A DNA stretch of 64,000 bases from Galeopsis tetrahit (Eukaryota; Streptophyta; Magnoliopsida; Lamiales; Lamiaceae). Of this stretch, positions 32,715 to 43,654 are shown piece after piece. Location: contig OY776122.1 in the NCBI GenBank assembly GCA_963675135.1, positions 80,362,472-80,426,471 on the forward strand, given 5' to 3'. The notes beneath the pieces were generated by a model. That model made no database searches. It saw only the letters and a list, made by a program, of their open reading frames with translations, and had not been told where the DNA came from. The first letter of the stretch is position 1, and every line of letters starts with the position of its first letter. The position numbers and the translations under genes were made by a program.

Positions 32715-35700
32715 CAATTGTATTAATGGCCCTGCTGGAAGGGGTCCAGTGAGGTTGCAAATATTTCATGGCACATCCCGCTGATTGTGGACCTCCGATT
32801 GATTCATGTGGAACTGAACTGCTGTAGCATAAAAAAGCAGAAAGAAAGATATAACATGTCAACAAACTCATGGATACATGTAACGGTGCAACATTTCAAC
32901 AGTAACCATTCCTCTCTATCTCTCTCTCTAATTAATGTAATACTTACCCGAAAGATAAGGATAGGGAAGACTCCACGGATGTGGTAATTAAGTTGTGATC
33001 AGAAGGAGAAGGAAACAGTGACCACAAAACTGCAAGGAGCACAGTTATCATTTCTTGTTGATGGACACAAATGCAGTTAAATCGTGACTTATGTTAAGGA
33101 TCAACACGGTTGTAGTTGAGAAAATACCTGATTGTGGTGAACGATCTTGAAAACTAGAGCATATCATTGCATCCTGCCAGATAAGGTCAAAATCTTATAT
33201 AACTGAAATGAAAATATATTCCTGCCCCATACACAAAATAGCAATAAGAGGAAGATATGCCTTAAAATATACCTCCTTGGAACCTTGACTTCCTTTGACC
33301 TTCTCTACAAGAAATAAAAGCACTCATCAGAAAGGCAGCCACTAAAAACATGCAGCAAAAACATGACTCAAATATCAAATGTTAGAAATATGATGTTCTG
33401 TATATGAGTAACTCGCAGAAAAGTTACTTCTTTTTCCAAAATCTTACTTCACAATTAACTTGTTTCAAATGTCAAAAAACATGAGGCAAATATTCCCCCA
33501 GTAAAGTTTCACTAATTTCACTGGTTATGTTGATTTGACATTAATTTTGAAAAATCACATCTAGCTACTTCCTTCCAAACATTAAATATAAATGTTTTTT
33601 AAAGTTTGGTTGCAGGCTTTTGAAGAATGGGGCGTATGTATGCTTTGAAACATGGTTGTTTACTTAACATGTTCCCAGACAACAATACTTAAAGAGTAAT
33701 TGAACACTATAAATACCCTGTTTTGTGTACGTGAACACTATAAAATAAATTTAAAGAGCAATTGAATAACTAAAATGAAACTTGTGTACCTATTAAAAAA
33801 TCAACAGAAAGAACACCTGACCAGACAATAGCAGATGAATGTGAAGCTTCGACTCACTTCTGAATAAGTGATATCTATTAATCGAGTCAAGTTTGTAGCC
33901 TCAGGAAAGATTCTCCAATCTGGTGCCCCAAGTAAAGAGCAAATCTTGTACAATTGATCGATTTCACTGGTCATATGTGGAATGAGTTAACAAGCTACAT
34001 AGATTTTAGCTTGATTTGGTAATCTCAAGCAAATAGTTCCCAAATACACTTCACATAACAAATAAAGTTTTATTCTTCAGCTGGTTGCATTAAACAAGCG
34101 ATGAAAAACTTATATTGTACTGGGAAATATTAGGGTTGAAGATAAAATTATTGAATACCTTTCCCCTGGAAAAATAGGGTTCAGAGTGAAAAGCTCAGCA
34201 AGTATTGCACCAACAGCCCACATATCTGTGAGGATTTAGTGCCATGTATTAGTTATCTATCCAAACGAACAAAAAGAAAGGAAAAATAACAAATCCAAAT
34301 ATCTTCATAAGCTAACACTTAAAGCAGAATATATCATAGTTCAAAGAACCAAAATCACATCCAGTCTCACACGGAATTCATCAATTTTGCACTAAAAATA
34401 AATTTAAGAAGAAACCCAAGAAAAGAGGGAGAGGAAAAAAGAAGAGAAAATAAAAGTGTAGAAGAAGAAGAAGACCGAACTTCGGTTTTCATGAGCACCT
34501 TCAATTAGCATGAATAAGAGTTTGACAGAAAGGAGAGTTTGCATACCAATGGCAGTGGTATAGGCTGAAGATTGAAACAACACCTCGGGAGCTCGATACC
34601 TTTTGCAAAAGAGTACATAGAGCATCCATTAGACAATTCTGAATTAGAAAAACAATCAGAAAAGGGTGTACTTTGTTGGTGAACATTATTCACCAGCGAG
34701 TGGAAACATAATCAGTAAAAGGAGGCTGAGATGACAGTTCTCTAGCCAGTCCAAAGTCAGCAATCTTTGTTGTGTTATTTGTCACCAACAAATTCTCTGC
34801 ATATGGAAGAATTCATGACAATCAGCTTATAACATTGTTTTCTTATCTATACAACAAAACAGATATACACAAACACACACACACGTGATGCAGAAAACCA
34901 TTATTTTGAAATTTTAATACCAGGTTTTAAATCCCGATGAAAATATCCATGCTTATGCACATGAGCAAGCCCTTGCAGCACTTGAGACATCAAACTTCGA
35001 ATCTCTATCTCTGAAAAAGGTTCTTTTTTATCCTTCAATATTTCATATAAGTTGTGCTCCTGTAAATATAAAACCTTGGTCATGTTAGAGAGTATTTGAT
35101 CCAGTTAACATCCAGATGAAAAAATAAAGCATGTTAAAACACAAAAAAAATGGGTATCAGTAACAATTTTATTGTAATCTTAAATAATTTGAATTTCTAA
35201 TCAATTCTCCTGGTACCAGTGACATATTTCATCTCTCTCAAGATTATACTACCACTTCAATAGGTACCAGTCGGTCCTTCTGTCCATTCCCTCTAATTTC
35301 TTCACCACCAACATCCTTTTCTGCATCTTCTCTCATTACTATCTTCAAATGTACCAACTCATTTTCTCTAGATTTTACTGTATTTCTAATTTTACTATTA
35401 AATTCTAACAGTGAAGGTCTGAAATGCATCATACTTGAAACATTAAGAACTAAACATAAGACATGAACAATCGGCAGAACATCAAAAGCAATGAAATGAT
35501 ACCATATACTCAAATATGAAGAAAAGCTCATTGTTTTCTTGAACAATCTCCAACAACTTGATAATGTTAGGATGGTTGAGTTTGCGTAGAGACTGCACAC
35601 AAGATCACAGAACAGTTAGCTTTCCTGAATTAAGACAACTATCCATATCTATCATCTTCACCTAGAAATTCCATTTTTCGTTTGCTAATAAATAAACACA

Positions 35701-36091
35701 CCATTAAATTAAATTGACTAGCAAACCTTTACTTCTCTCAGGTTTACACAATCCTCCCAGTAGTAGAACTTTCTCTTCAGTTTTTTTACTGCAACCTGGA
35801 ATAAAATATAGAATATAAATGGATGCAGTAGAATACAAGAGCTTGTACTGTGACTCTATGAGTCAGACTTCCCCAGACAGAGAAAGGAACACAATCGAGA
35901 AAATCCTTACAGTCTCAAATGTTTCCTTATGCTTGGCTTTATATACAGTTCCAGAAGTTCCATTACCAAGCTCTGCCAAAATTTTATATCTGGAAGGAAC
36001 AATCCAGGGAGAACCATATAATGAGATTCACAGCTGAAAATTGTACGAGCACATTTGGAATAAGTACTAGAAGATGTACTTACCTTTCCAT
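32692..36091 (-). pseudogene. MHK: MHK-type CMGC protein kinase gene lacking the kinase C-lobe exons
   Basis: A MAK/ICK-like Ser/Thr kinase related to Arabidopsis MHK. Coding exons on -: 36091-36084, 35989-35911, 35795-35727, 35592-35503, 35059-34921, 34796-34694, 34599-34547, 34225-34159, 33966-33858; all are GT-AG and in phase, 239 codons. They cover Gly loop GNGTSGTVYKA, VAVKK, HRDLKP, DFGLAR, STRWYRAPE and DMWAVGAILAEL, ending after the region before subdomain X. C-tail exons follow: about 33304-33273, 33173-33128, 33029-32948, 32821-32692, ending DNVQNTW. The roughly 100 codons between them (subdomains X-XI and the start of the tail) are not found in 33305-33857 on either strand. Joining exon 9 to the 32-nt exon would shift phase and hit a stop. 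Hence pseudogene, or an assembly gap. Noncoding 5' exons probably lie at about 36092-36455 and above 37202. Confidence 0.7.
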
Positions 36092-38507
36092 TTTCTTTTG
36101 CAATGAACGAAGGAAAAAATTTATGTCAGTGGACTTCTAGCCTATTGAAAGAGGTTTCTTCACTGTTCAAACACTGCTCTTCAATTAACCCTATGTGAAC
36201 GTCTGTTCTTACGTTCACCGTGTAATACAATATGTTGAAAAGTGCAAGCTTTTCATTATGAGCATCGTCAGATATGAACCAAAATATTATTAACATGTTT
36301 ATTTGCAGCCTCTAGCAGCTGCAAGCATGGATTATCATCTAATGGCAGCTTCTTTGACCTATCAAGTCTTCAATATAAAGGATTCAGCAGTGAAGTCTGA
36401 GAATTCCACAACAATCACCGTGTAACTTCTCCCCAACCTCAAGATTCATCTACCTGCCAAAAATTGACGATACCGGTCAAATTAACAGGGCAAGTTTTGC
36501 CTGCTTGGATTGGGTATTTGAAATATATAACATTTCAGAAAAGGTCAAATGTGAGAAAGAATAAAAAGTCCAAATAATGAAATACACATACTGTACAAAT
36601 TAGTCCAAGCCTTGAGAAAAATATGAGCCACTAACTGCAGTACTAAATTTATTTGCCAAGCTACGTTAAGTATCAGACACGCACACACACATACAACAGA
36701 ACAATCGGGTGCAAGTCATCTGTTAACATAAACATAAAATCACAAAATCACTTATCAAGAAAACATTCAACAATAAAGATGACGTGATAGCACAATCACC
36801 AGTAATAATTTTAATGAGTAATCAAAGAAACAGCTAAAATTACTAATATATGTGAACGAATTTTACATCAACCAATATAACATACAATAAACACCCAATT
36901 GATTATAGGATTTACATAATCTGTCTCATTAACAACCAATTGCACTTTAGAATACTATTGAGACAGAAAGAGCAGCCATTAGCTCAAACCAAGCTGGCTC
37001 ACTTAATTAGTTAGTAGCGATTACTGAAAGAATAAAATAAAAAGAGGACGAATTCCAATAATTGTAAGCGTTGCAAATTCAAATTGCAGATAACTCAAGA
37101 TCGAGACAGAAGTCCATAATCGAGCACCATATCCGTGTAAAAAAAGCATATTAAAATCACAAAAGCTGCATAAAATTAAAAGGCTGACGGCGCTGAACTT
37201 ACCTCATAAAGAGCAGCATGCCATTGCCATGAGTAGCAAGACCTAGAGAGAGAAATTCTGAGAGCAGAGAAAGGAACGAATATTCCGATCAAGAATGTAA
37301 TTAGGCAGGTATCGTATTGTTGATAATGATAACAAGAGAGAGAGATAAATGGCGCTATTCTATTAAAATAGTAACTGCAAAATCCGCAGATGCAGCGTTG
37401 GAGAAGAAAACACACGCAAATTCTCTTAAATTAAATGTATTTTAAATTTTTAATGTAACATATTATTTGATGATTCAAATTTTCAAAAGTTCAATTAAAC
37501 AATTAAAAATATATTTATATAATTTAAAATTCAATTCTATAGCACCCAATTATAATTCTATACAAAAATTTGTCATATAATCTTAACAAGACATGAATAG
37601 AATGTTTGAATTTGATTTATTTAAAATTAGAAATGTAATCAAGTTAAATTTGACTTGTTTATTTTTAAACGGGCTCAAACGTATGTATTGAATATATATT
37701 GTTATTTACTAGCCTTTTTGAGTTTAATAGAATCTAAACGGGTTCAATACTCCACATATAAAAATATCTACTAAAATTTATAACTTCATTTAACCTAATA
37801 AGCTAAATTATTATAAATATATTACGAGTATATATTTATGTTAATCATAAATATTAAGGGCAAGGATAATATTATTAAAATTAATTATTAATTAGTAGGA
37901 GTATAATTTATACAGTTAGTTTACAAGCTCATTAAATAGTTTATTTACGAGTTTTTTTTTTCTTCTGAATTAATGAAAAAATACTACTATTAGATTTGAA
38001 TTTATTTATTTAATGAGTTTTTCTTTGCATATATTCACATTGCATGCATGTCACGCAAGATTCACTTACAAATTTCTAGAAAACATAATCAAAGATTTGT
38101 GGTAACTAAAAAGAGGTTGAACTTAAGATCTATGATTCCGACCGAATAAAATTAGCTTAAAACTAAAGCTGTGTAAATGTGTAATCAAATAATTTAGTTC
38201 TAGTTAACTCAAAACAAACTTTTACCAACCTGCTCTGCTCCATGGAAATTTTATGGTGAATTCAATATACAGATCTGTGTATAAAATAACACTGTTTAAA
38301 TATTTTGAAAAGAATAACACAGAAATACTTCGTCAGCTAAAATGAGAGTTCAAGTGAACCTGATTTTGGGACGACTCAAATAACAAAATACAGTTAATAC
38401 ATTTTTGTTCATGGCTAAACCATACGGTTCTGCTGCAGAGAAAATGTATGTACAAAAGTACCTGATATTCGTCATTATGTATCTTGCCATCTATTAGAAT
38501 GAGAATA
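36092..38507 (-). other. 5' untranslated exons of the kinase gene and intergenic DNA
   Basis: On -, an acceptor-like TTTTTGGCAG near 36456 and a donor-like TTTATGAG|gtaagt at about 37202 suggest a leader split by one intron of about 750 bp. The text near 37200-37420 is pyrimidine/GA-rich, like a transcription start region. From 37420 to 38507 the DNA is AT-rich with no gene seen; its last part is the 3' region of the PPR gene. Confidence 0.4.
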
Positions 38508-41168
38508 CTATATAACTGGTCTCTCCTTGTAGCCCATCTGCTCTATCAAACTTAGAACCTCAAAAAACTGGCAAGGCTCCTCCTGTCCCTTCACCAACAA
38601 ACTGATATACGGTGAGATTGCTCGTTCATCCTCAACACCACCACTGCTTAGAAGCTCTGATATCAGCCATTCAGCTTCTTCAAACCTTCCGTTGTTTTGA
38701 AGATCAACTATCACTGAGCTGTAAGATGCAAAGGACGGAACACAACCTTGCGAGACGAATCTCTTGATCCATTCTACACAACGGGTGTACTCATCATTTT
38801 TGCACAAGTGTGAAATTATGGAAGCACATATACCATTGTCTGGAGTGAGACCATGATCCACCATTTGTTGTGTTAGAATACCGGCTTCTGATATTCGCCC
38901 GGATCTGCACAGGCCCGTGATTAAGAACTTGTATGCATCAAAAGGGTGGCCACCACAATCTTGAATTTTGTCCACAAGCTGGAAAGCATGGTGGATGTTG
39001 ATCTCAGTAAACAGCAAGTTAGAGCTACGATCAATGCCAATCTCGTCTCTACTCAATGACTCGTCTATATTTGTTGTTTCCAACTTTAAAATTCCAGAAA
39101 GTAATGCAGAATACGTTTGATTATTCGGTTTACAACCATCTTTGAACATTTTGGACACAATTTCAAAAGCCTGATTCAATCTGTTAGCTAAAATATGTGA
39201 CTTGATCAGTAAAGCATATGTAATAGTACTAGGTGATACTCCAATCTTTCGCATTTCAACCACAAGATTCTCCGCTTCCTCCAATTGTCCACCCTGGCAA
39301 AGACCATTGATGACTGCAGTATACGTATAGACATTTGGCAGACAATCAGCCCGTTTCATAAGTTGCAAGATTTTCAGCGAAGTGTTTGTATCACCTGCTC
39401 GACAGAGCCCATCAACCAGTATAGTATAAGTTACAACAGACGGAACTAAACCGTGCTTTAACATCTTCCCAAACATAGCATATTCTTCCACTAGCTTAAC
39501 TTCTTTGCTAAGAGCATCAAGAATTATGTTGAAACTATCTGGACTTTTCACACACCCGTTTTTCACCATTCCTTCCAAGAATAGAAACGCATATCCAATC
39601 TTTCCAATCTTGCAATAACCATGGATAAGAGAAGTTAGCATCACTTCATCAAGTAATATTCCCTTTTTCATCATCAGTCCTAAAAAGACACATGCTAGCT
39701 CGGGTCGTTCCATTTTGCAGAGGCTATCAACGAAAGCAGTATAAGAGAATTGATCGGGTTCAATGCCAACCGAACTCATTGAATGCAAAATATTGAAAGC
39801 CATATCTAGCTGCCCTGACCTGCAGAACCCAACAATGAGAATATTGAATGTAACTTCAGTAGGAAATAGGCCATTGCTTAAAATCTTTCTCAACAACACC
39901 ACTGCTTTGTGGGGTCTACCAAGTTTACACAACCCTTCCATAAGCTCGTTATATGTCCGGATATTCGGTTTGCATTGCCGCCTCTCCATTACCCCAAGCA
40001 ACTCGAAAGCAGATACCACCAATCCTTCTTTGCAGAAACGATTAATTAGTGCATTGTAAGTTACAGTACCAGGATTAAGGCCTTCTTTTAGCATCTTTCT
40101 AAACATCCCATTAGCCTCCTCAATCCTGCCCTCTCTGCAAAACATATCTACAAGAATTGTGTAGGTATGAACATTGGGCTTACACCCACTCTTTATCATC
40201 TCATTAAGTGAACCAAATGCCTGATCTATCAGTCCTTGATCAGCCATAGCTTTGATTAAAACCGTATATGTTCGTGTACTCAGTTTATAGCCTTTCTCTC
40301 TCATTTCTTCCTTCAATTTCAAGGCCACCTCTAATTTTCCATCTTCACAAAGACCATGAACAAGAATCGAATACGTAACACTATTTACACCACAACAATC
40401 CTGTTGAGACATTAATGCAAACACTTTGAAGGCTTCATGGAGTTGTCCTGCTCTACAATATCCCAAAACCAAAGAAGTACAAATATAAACATCTAATGCG
40501 AACCCGAGTTTCACAACTCTAGATATGAACATTTCTGCAGCCTGTACAAACCCATTCTTACACAAAGCATTAACAACATTCATGTAATCAATTCCACTCA
40601 CAACAAACCCATCCTCGGACATTCTTTTGAAAACTGAAAACGCAATCAAACCCATATCTAATTTCGCCAAACGAACCAAAAGAACACTGTAACAAGGATA
40701 ATTAATCCGAAACCCGAAATTTCCCCGCATTTCTTCAACCACGCCCATTAGCTTCAATATCTCATTTGGAGAAGTACAACACTCTTTAACTAAGAAAACA
40801 AGCACTTTATGCATAATCCCCCACAAATTACCGGGCGCTAATGAATGCAATAACTGAATTCTGCTATCTATGTCATAACAATAAGTTGATTGATTGCATA
40901 CCCATTTGAAAAACTTGAGGCAGAGTGGAATATCCGTGCTGTTTAAGGCTATGATTCTTGAAACTAAGTGTGGGCTTAAGTGAGAAACGAGAGACTTGAG
41001 GTGAATGTTGTTCTGCCAGGTGGGTTTATTGATCAGAGCCGAAACGCTGAGCACGACGTCGTTATGTGGTCCAGGACGAGAGGCTGTGCAATGTTGTGAG
41101 AGAGACTGAAAGGCATGAAAGTGGGGTTTACGAGAGAGCGACCGAAATGTGACTGTGCGAAGCAACAT
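38508..41168 (-). CDS. P-class pentatricopeptide repeat protein, probably mitochondrial
   Basis: An intronless gene of 886 aa. The first 20 residues (MLLRTVTFRSLSRKPHF) are Arg-rich with no acidic residue, fitting a mitochondrial presequence. From about residue 150 to 860 there is a near-continuous run of roughly 18-20 35-residue PPR motifs, recognisable by recurring phrases such as TYTVLIKAM, TYTILVDMFCREGRIEEA, TYNALINRFCKEG and TYTAVINGLCQGG. No C-terminal E, DYW or SMR domain follows, so it is a P-class protein that would bind a specific organellar RNA to stabilise it, process it or aid its translation or splicing. The target cannot be read reliably by eye. The region 690-740 is a divergent repeat. 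Length is typical of the class. The frame is clean. Confidence 0.93.
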   Translation of the reverse strand: MLLRTVTFRSLSRKPHFHAFQSLSQHCTASRPGPHNDVVLSVSALINKPTWQNNIHLKSLVSHLSPHLVSRIIALNSTDIPLCLKFFKWVCNQSTYCYDIDSRIQLLHSLAPGNLWGIMHKVLVFLVKECCTSPNEILKLMGVVEEMRGNFGFRINYPCYSVLLVRLAKLDMGLIAFSVFKRMSEDGFVVSGIDYMNVVNALCKNGFVQAAEMFISRVVKLGFALDVYICTSLVLGYCRAGQLHEAFKVFALMSQQDCCGVNSVTYSILVHGLCEDGKLEVALKLKEEMREKGYKLSTRTYTVLIKAMADQGLIDQAFGSLNEMIKSGCKPNVHTYTILVDMFCREGRIEEANGMFRKMLKEGLNPGTVTYNALINRFCKEGLVVSAFELLGVMERRQCKPNIRTYNELMEGLCKLGRPHKAVVLLRKILSNGLFPTEVTFNILIVGFCRSGQLDMAFNILHSMSSVGIEPDQFSYTAFVDSLCKMERPELACVFLGLMMKKGILLDEVMLTSLIHGYCKIGKIGYAFLFLEGMVKNGCVKSPDSFNIILDALSKEVKLVEEYAMFGKMLKHGLVPSVVTYTILVDGLCRAGDTNTSLKILQLMKRADCLPNVYTYTAVINGLCQGGQLEEAENLVVEMRKIGVSPSTITYALLIKSHILANRLNQAFEIVSKMFKDGCKPNNQTYSALLSGILKLETTNIDESLSRDEIGIDRSSNLLFTEINIHHAFQLVDKIQDCGGHPFDAYKFLITGLCRSGRISEAGILTQQMVDHGLTPDNGICASIISHLCKNDEYTRCVEWIKRFVSQGCVPSFASYSSVIVDLQNNGRFEEAEWLISELLSSGGVEDERAISPYISLLVKGQEEPCQFFEVLSLIEQMGYKERPVI

Positions 41169-43654
41169 TCATGGTTTTTCTTGGCGTATCAGTGAGGAAG
41201 TCGGAAAACACAAAATCGAACAAGGGGAGTTTAAATATGCGCGAGTGTGGAAGGAACGAACTCCCAATACTGGTCATTGCGGGTCGGGTTTTAGAAAAAC
41301 CCGCCCAATGTGGCTAGGAGCGGGAAATCTCCAATTTTATTAGAAATTGGTTCAAATCCGGATCCACATTGAACCGTCCTGCATGGGTCGGGTATGAACC
41401 CAGTTAAACGGGTATGGGCCGGGTCGTTAATTTTGTCAAACCTGTCTCGTCCACTCGTATTCGGACCCTTAATGTATATACGTTTATAAAAATATATTTT
41501 ATAGTATGTACTTCGTCCGTCCTACAATTACTTTCACACTTTCCTTTTCGAAACGTCTCACAATAACTTTCACATCCTTAAAATGAAAAACTTTTTATAA
41601 ACTACACCCTCACAATATCCTAAATTTACACAAATGTCATTATTTTTTCTTCACACATACACAAAAGTCAACTCATTTGTTTACTTTATACATAAATTTT
41701 TACAAAATTATCCCTCAAAACTCCACTTATAATTACACTTTTTTAATATAAGTGTCCATCTACCTATACACTTTCTTAATATAAGTGTTCATCTACCTAT
41801 TAAAGTTATTGTTGATAAGCTTTTCAGTAAAAAGATCTTACGTTTTTAATGCGTGAGACTTTGTATTATGAATATGTGGCTTGATTTCAATTAATAGTCT
41901 GTCAAACATTTAGGGGATGTTTACTTTGGGCTTTGGGTGTTTTTAAAAACCGGGTTTTTTAAATCCTGGTTTTTGAAATCCCGATGAATAGTAATATGAG
42001 TGTTTCTTTTGAGTTTTGGAATAGTGGAAGATTTAACTTTATGTCAAATCAACTTGTAAGATTGAATGATTTTGTATTATTATATTATTGTTTGGTAAGA
42101 TTATAATGATTAGTTAATTGTGTAATTATTTGTGTAATGATTAAATGTATTATATTGTTGTATTATTATATTATTATAGTATTATTATATTATTGTTGAG
42201 AAAGAATATAATGATTGGAGTAATATTATATAGATACAACTTTATGTCAAATCAATATGTTTGATAGGGGTGGTTTTAATTGGATTTTGAAAACCGATTT
42301 TTAAATCCCGAAATAAAACGGGTTTTGGATCTTGAAATTCAAAACCTGGTTTTTAAAATCAAAAGTAAACATAGCCTTAATGAACATTTACTCTCTAGTT
42401 TTTCTCTGAAATGTTCATTAGCCTTCTTCTTCCCCTCTTTCTTCCTTTTATACCTTCTTTTTGCATGGCTCCCAGGTTGGTCGGGCGTGCATGTGAGATG
42501 TGTCTTCTTTTGTTGCCATATGTCCTCCACCTCATTTTCCTTTGATCAAATTACTTATGATTTGCATTAAATGAAGGTGACATCACCTCTTGACTAATGG
42601 TGATTGTTCTGTGGATGGGACCACCCTCTAAGGGCAGCTCCATCTCGTTCGAGGGCGACCTGCCTTTCGCAACTGGTTTCTCCCGAGCCTATAGAAATAT
42701 CTTGTTCGTTGAAAGCTTTCTATGTTCTGTTCGCGGCTCGTTTTCTTCCTGCTCGCTGATTTAACCTTGGTGAATTCCGAGATTATGCTCTGGCGTGGGT
42801 CGAGTGAGTTCGCTTCACTTCTCGAGTAGGATGTATATATTTCCTGCTCAGCTGGATTAGTCGATTTCTGGTATAACAGTTATCTTGGAACGAAGAGAGT
42901 AATTTTTTAGTATATAATGAATATGAAATGTTATTTTATACAATTATATATTTAATATGTAATTTAAATGGTGTAATATTAAAATAAAAATATTGTATAT
43001 ATTAAAATTAATTTTAAAATAATTAAAAAATTATGTGGGGCTGGAAAGATCAGGTGAATATTCAAGCGGGACGGTCCCAAATACAAAAAATTTCTGACGG
43101 GTCAGGTCCCGAACGGCCCTGTTGCCATGCCTAAATTTCATCCATCCGATCAATTTTTATTTTCATGTGTATATATATATATAGTGTTGATTATTTTTTC
43201 ACCTCTCGCATGGAACACAAAGTAATAGAGGTGATAAAATTCCGCGGTGGAGACGTCTCAAACATGAAAATGAATCATTTTCATTTATTGTGTATAAATC
43301 CAAACTTATAAGAAACTAGCTCAAGATTCAATCTTCTTACAATTATATATTATCACTCTAATTCTAAAATTAACCTAATTTTATTTTTATAGCTTTATTT
43401 GTGTTATATTACATGTATTTTTAAACTGAAGTAGAAGAAAAGAGTGCATGCGTTTATGTAATGTAAGATTGCATTAACCAAGTTTTTCATTGGAATTAAA
43501 ATTTTAAACTACTATGGCATGGAAAGTAATTACCGTAGGTTGAAGACAGAGGTAAAAACAGACGATGAATTTACAAAGACTTGACATATCAAACATAAAT
43601 TATTACTTTTCAAATCCAGAAATCATTTCTTGACAACATTTAAGGAAACCTCAA
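41169..43654. other. Intergenic DNA with MITE remnants
   Basis: No gene is supported. About 41280-41460 is rich in GGGTCGGGT-type text. About 41510-41830 begins TTCGTCCGTCCTACAATTAC and may be a worn Stowaway-like MITE whose right end I cannot place. A cleaner element lies at 41913-42376. About 42600-42800 is less AT-rich but has no long frame with family features. Confidence 0.45.
41913..42376. mobile_element. Tourist-like (PIF/Harbinger) MITE
   Basis: The left end GGGGATGTTTACTTTGGG and the right end, read on -, GGCTATGTTTACTTTTGA are inverted copies. TTA flanks both (41910-41912 and 42377-42379). Both arms continue with AAAACC-GG-TTTT text. Length is 464 bp. A relative that lacks a clear left end lies near 47315-47415. 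Confidence 0.75.
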
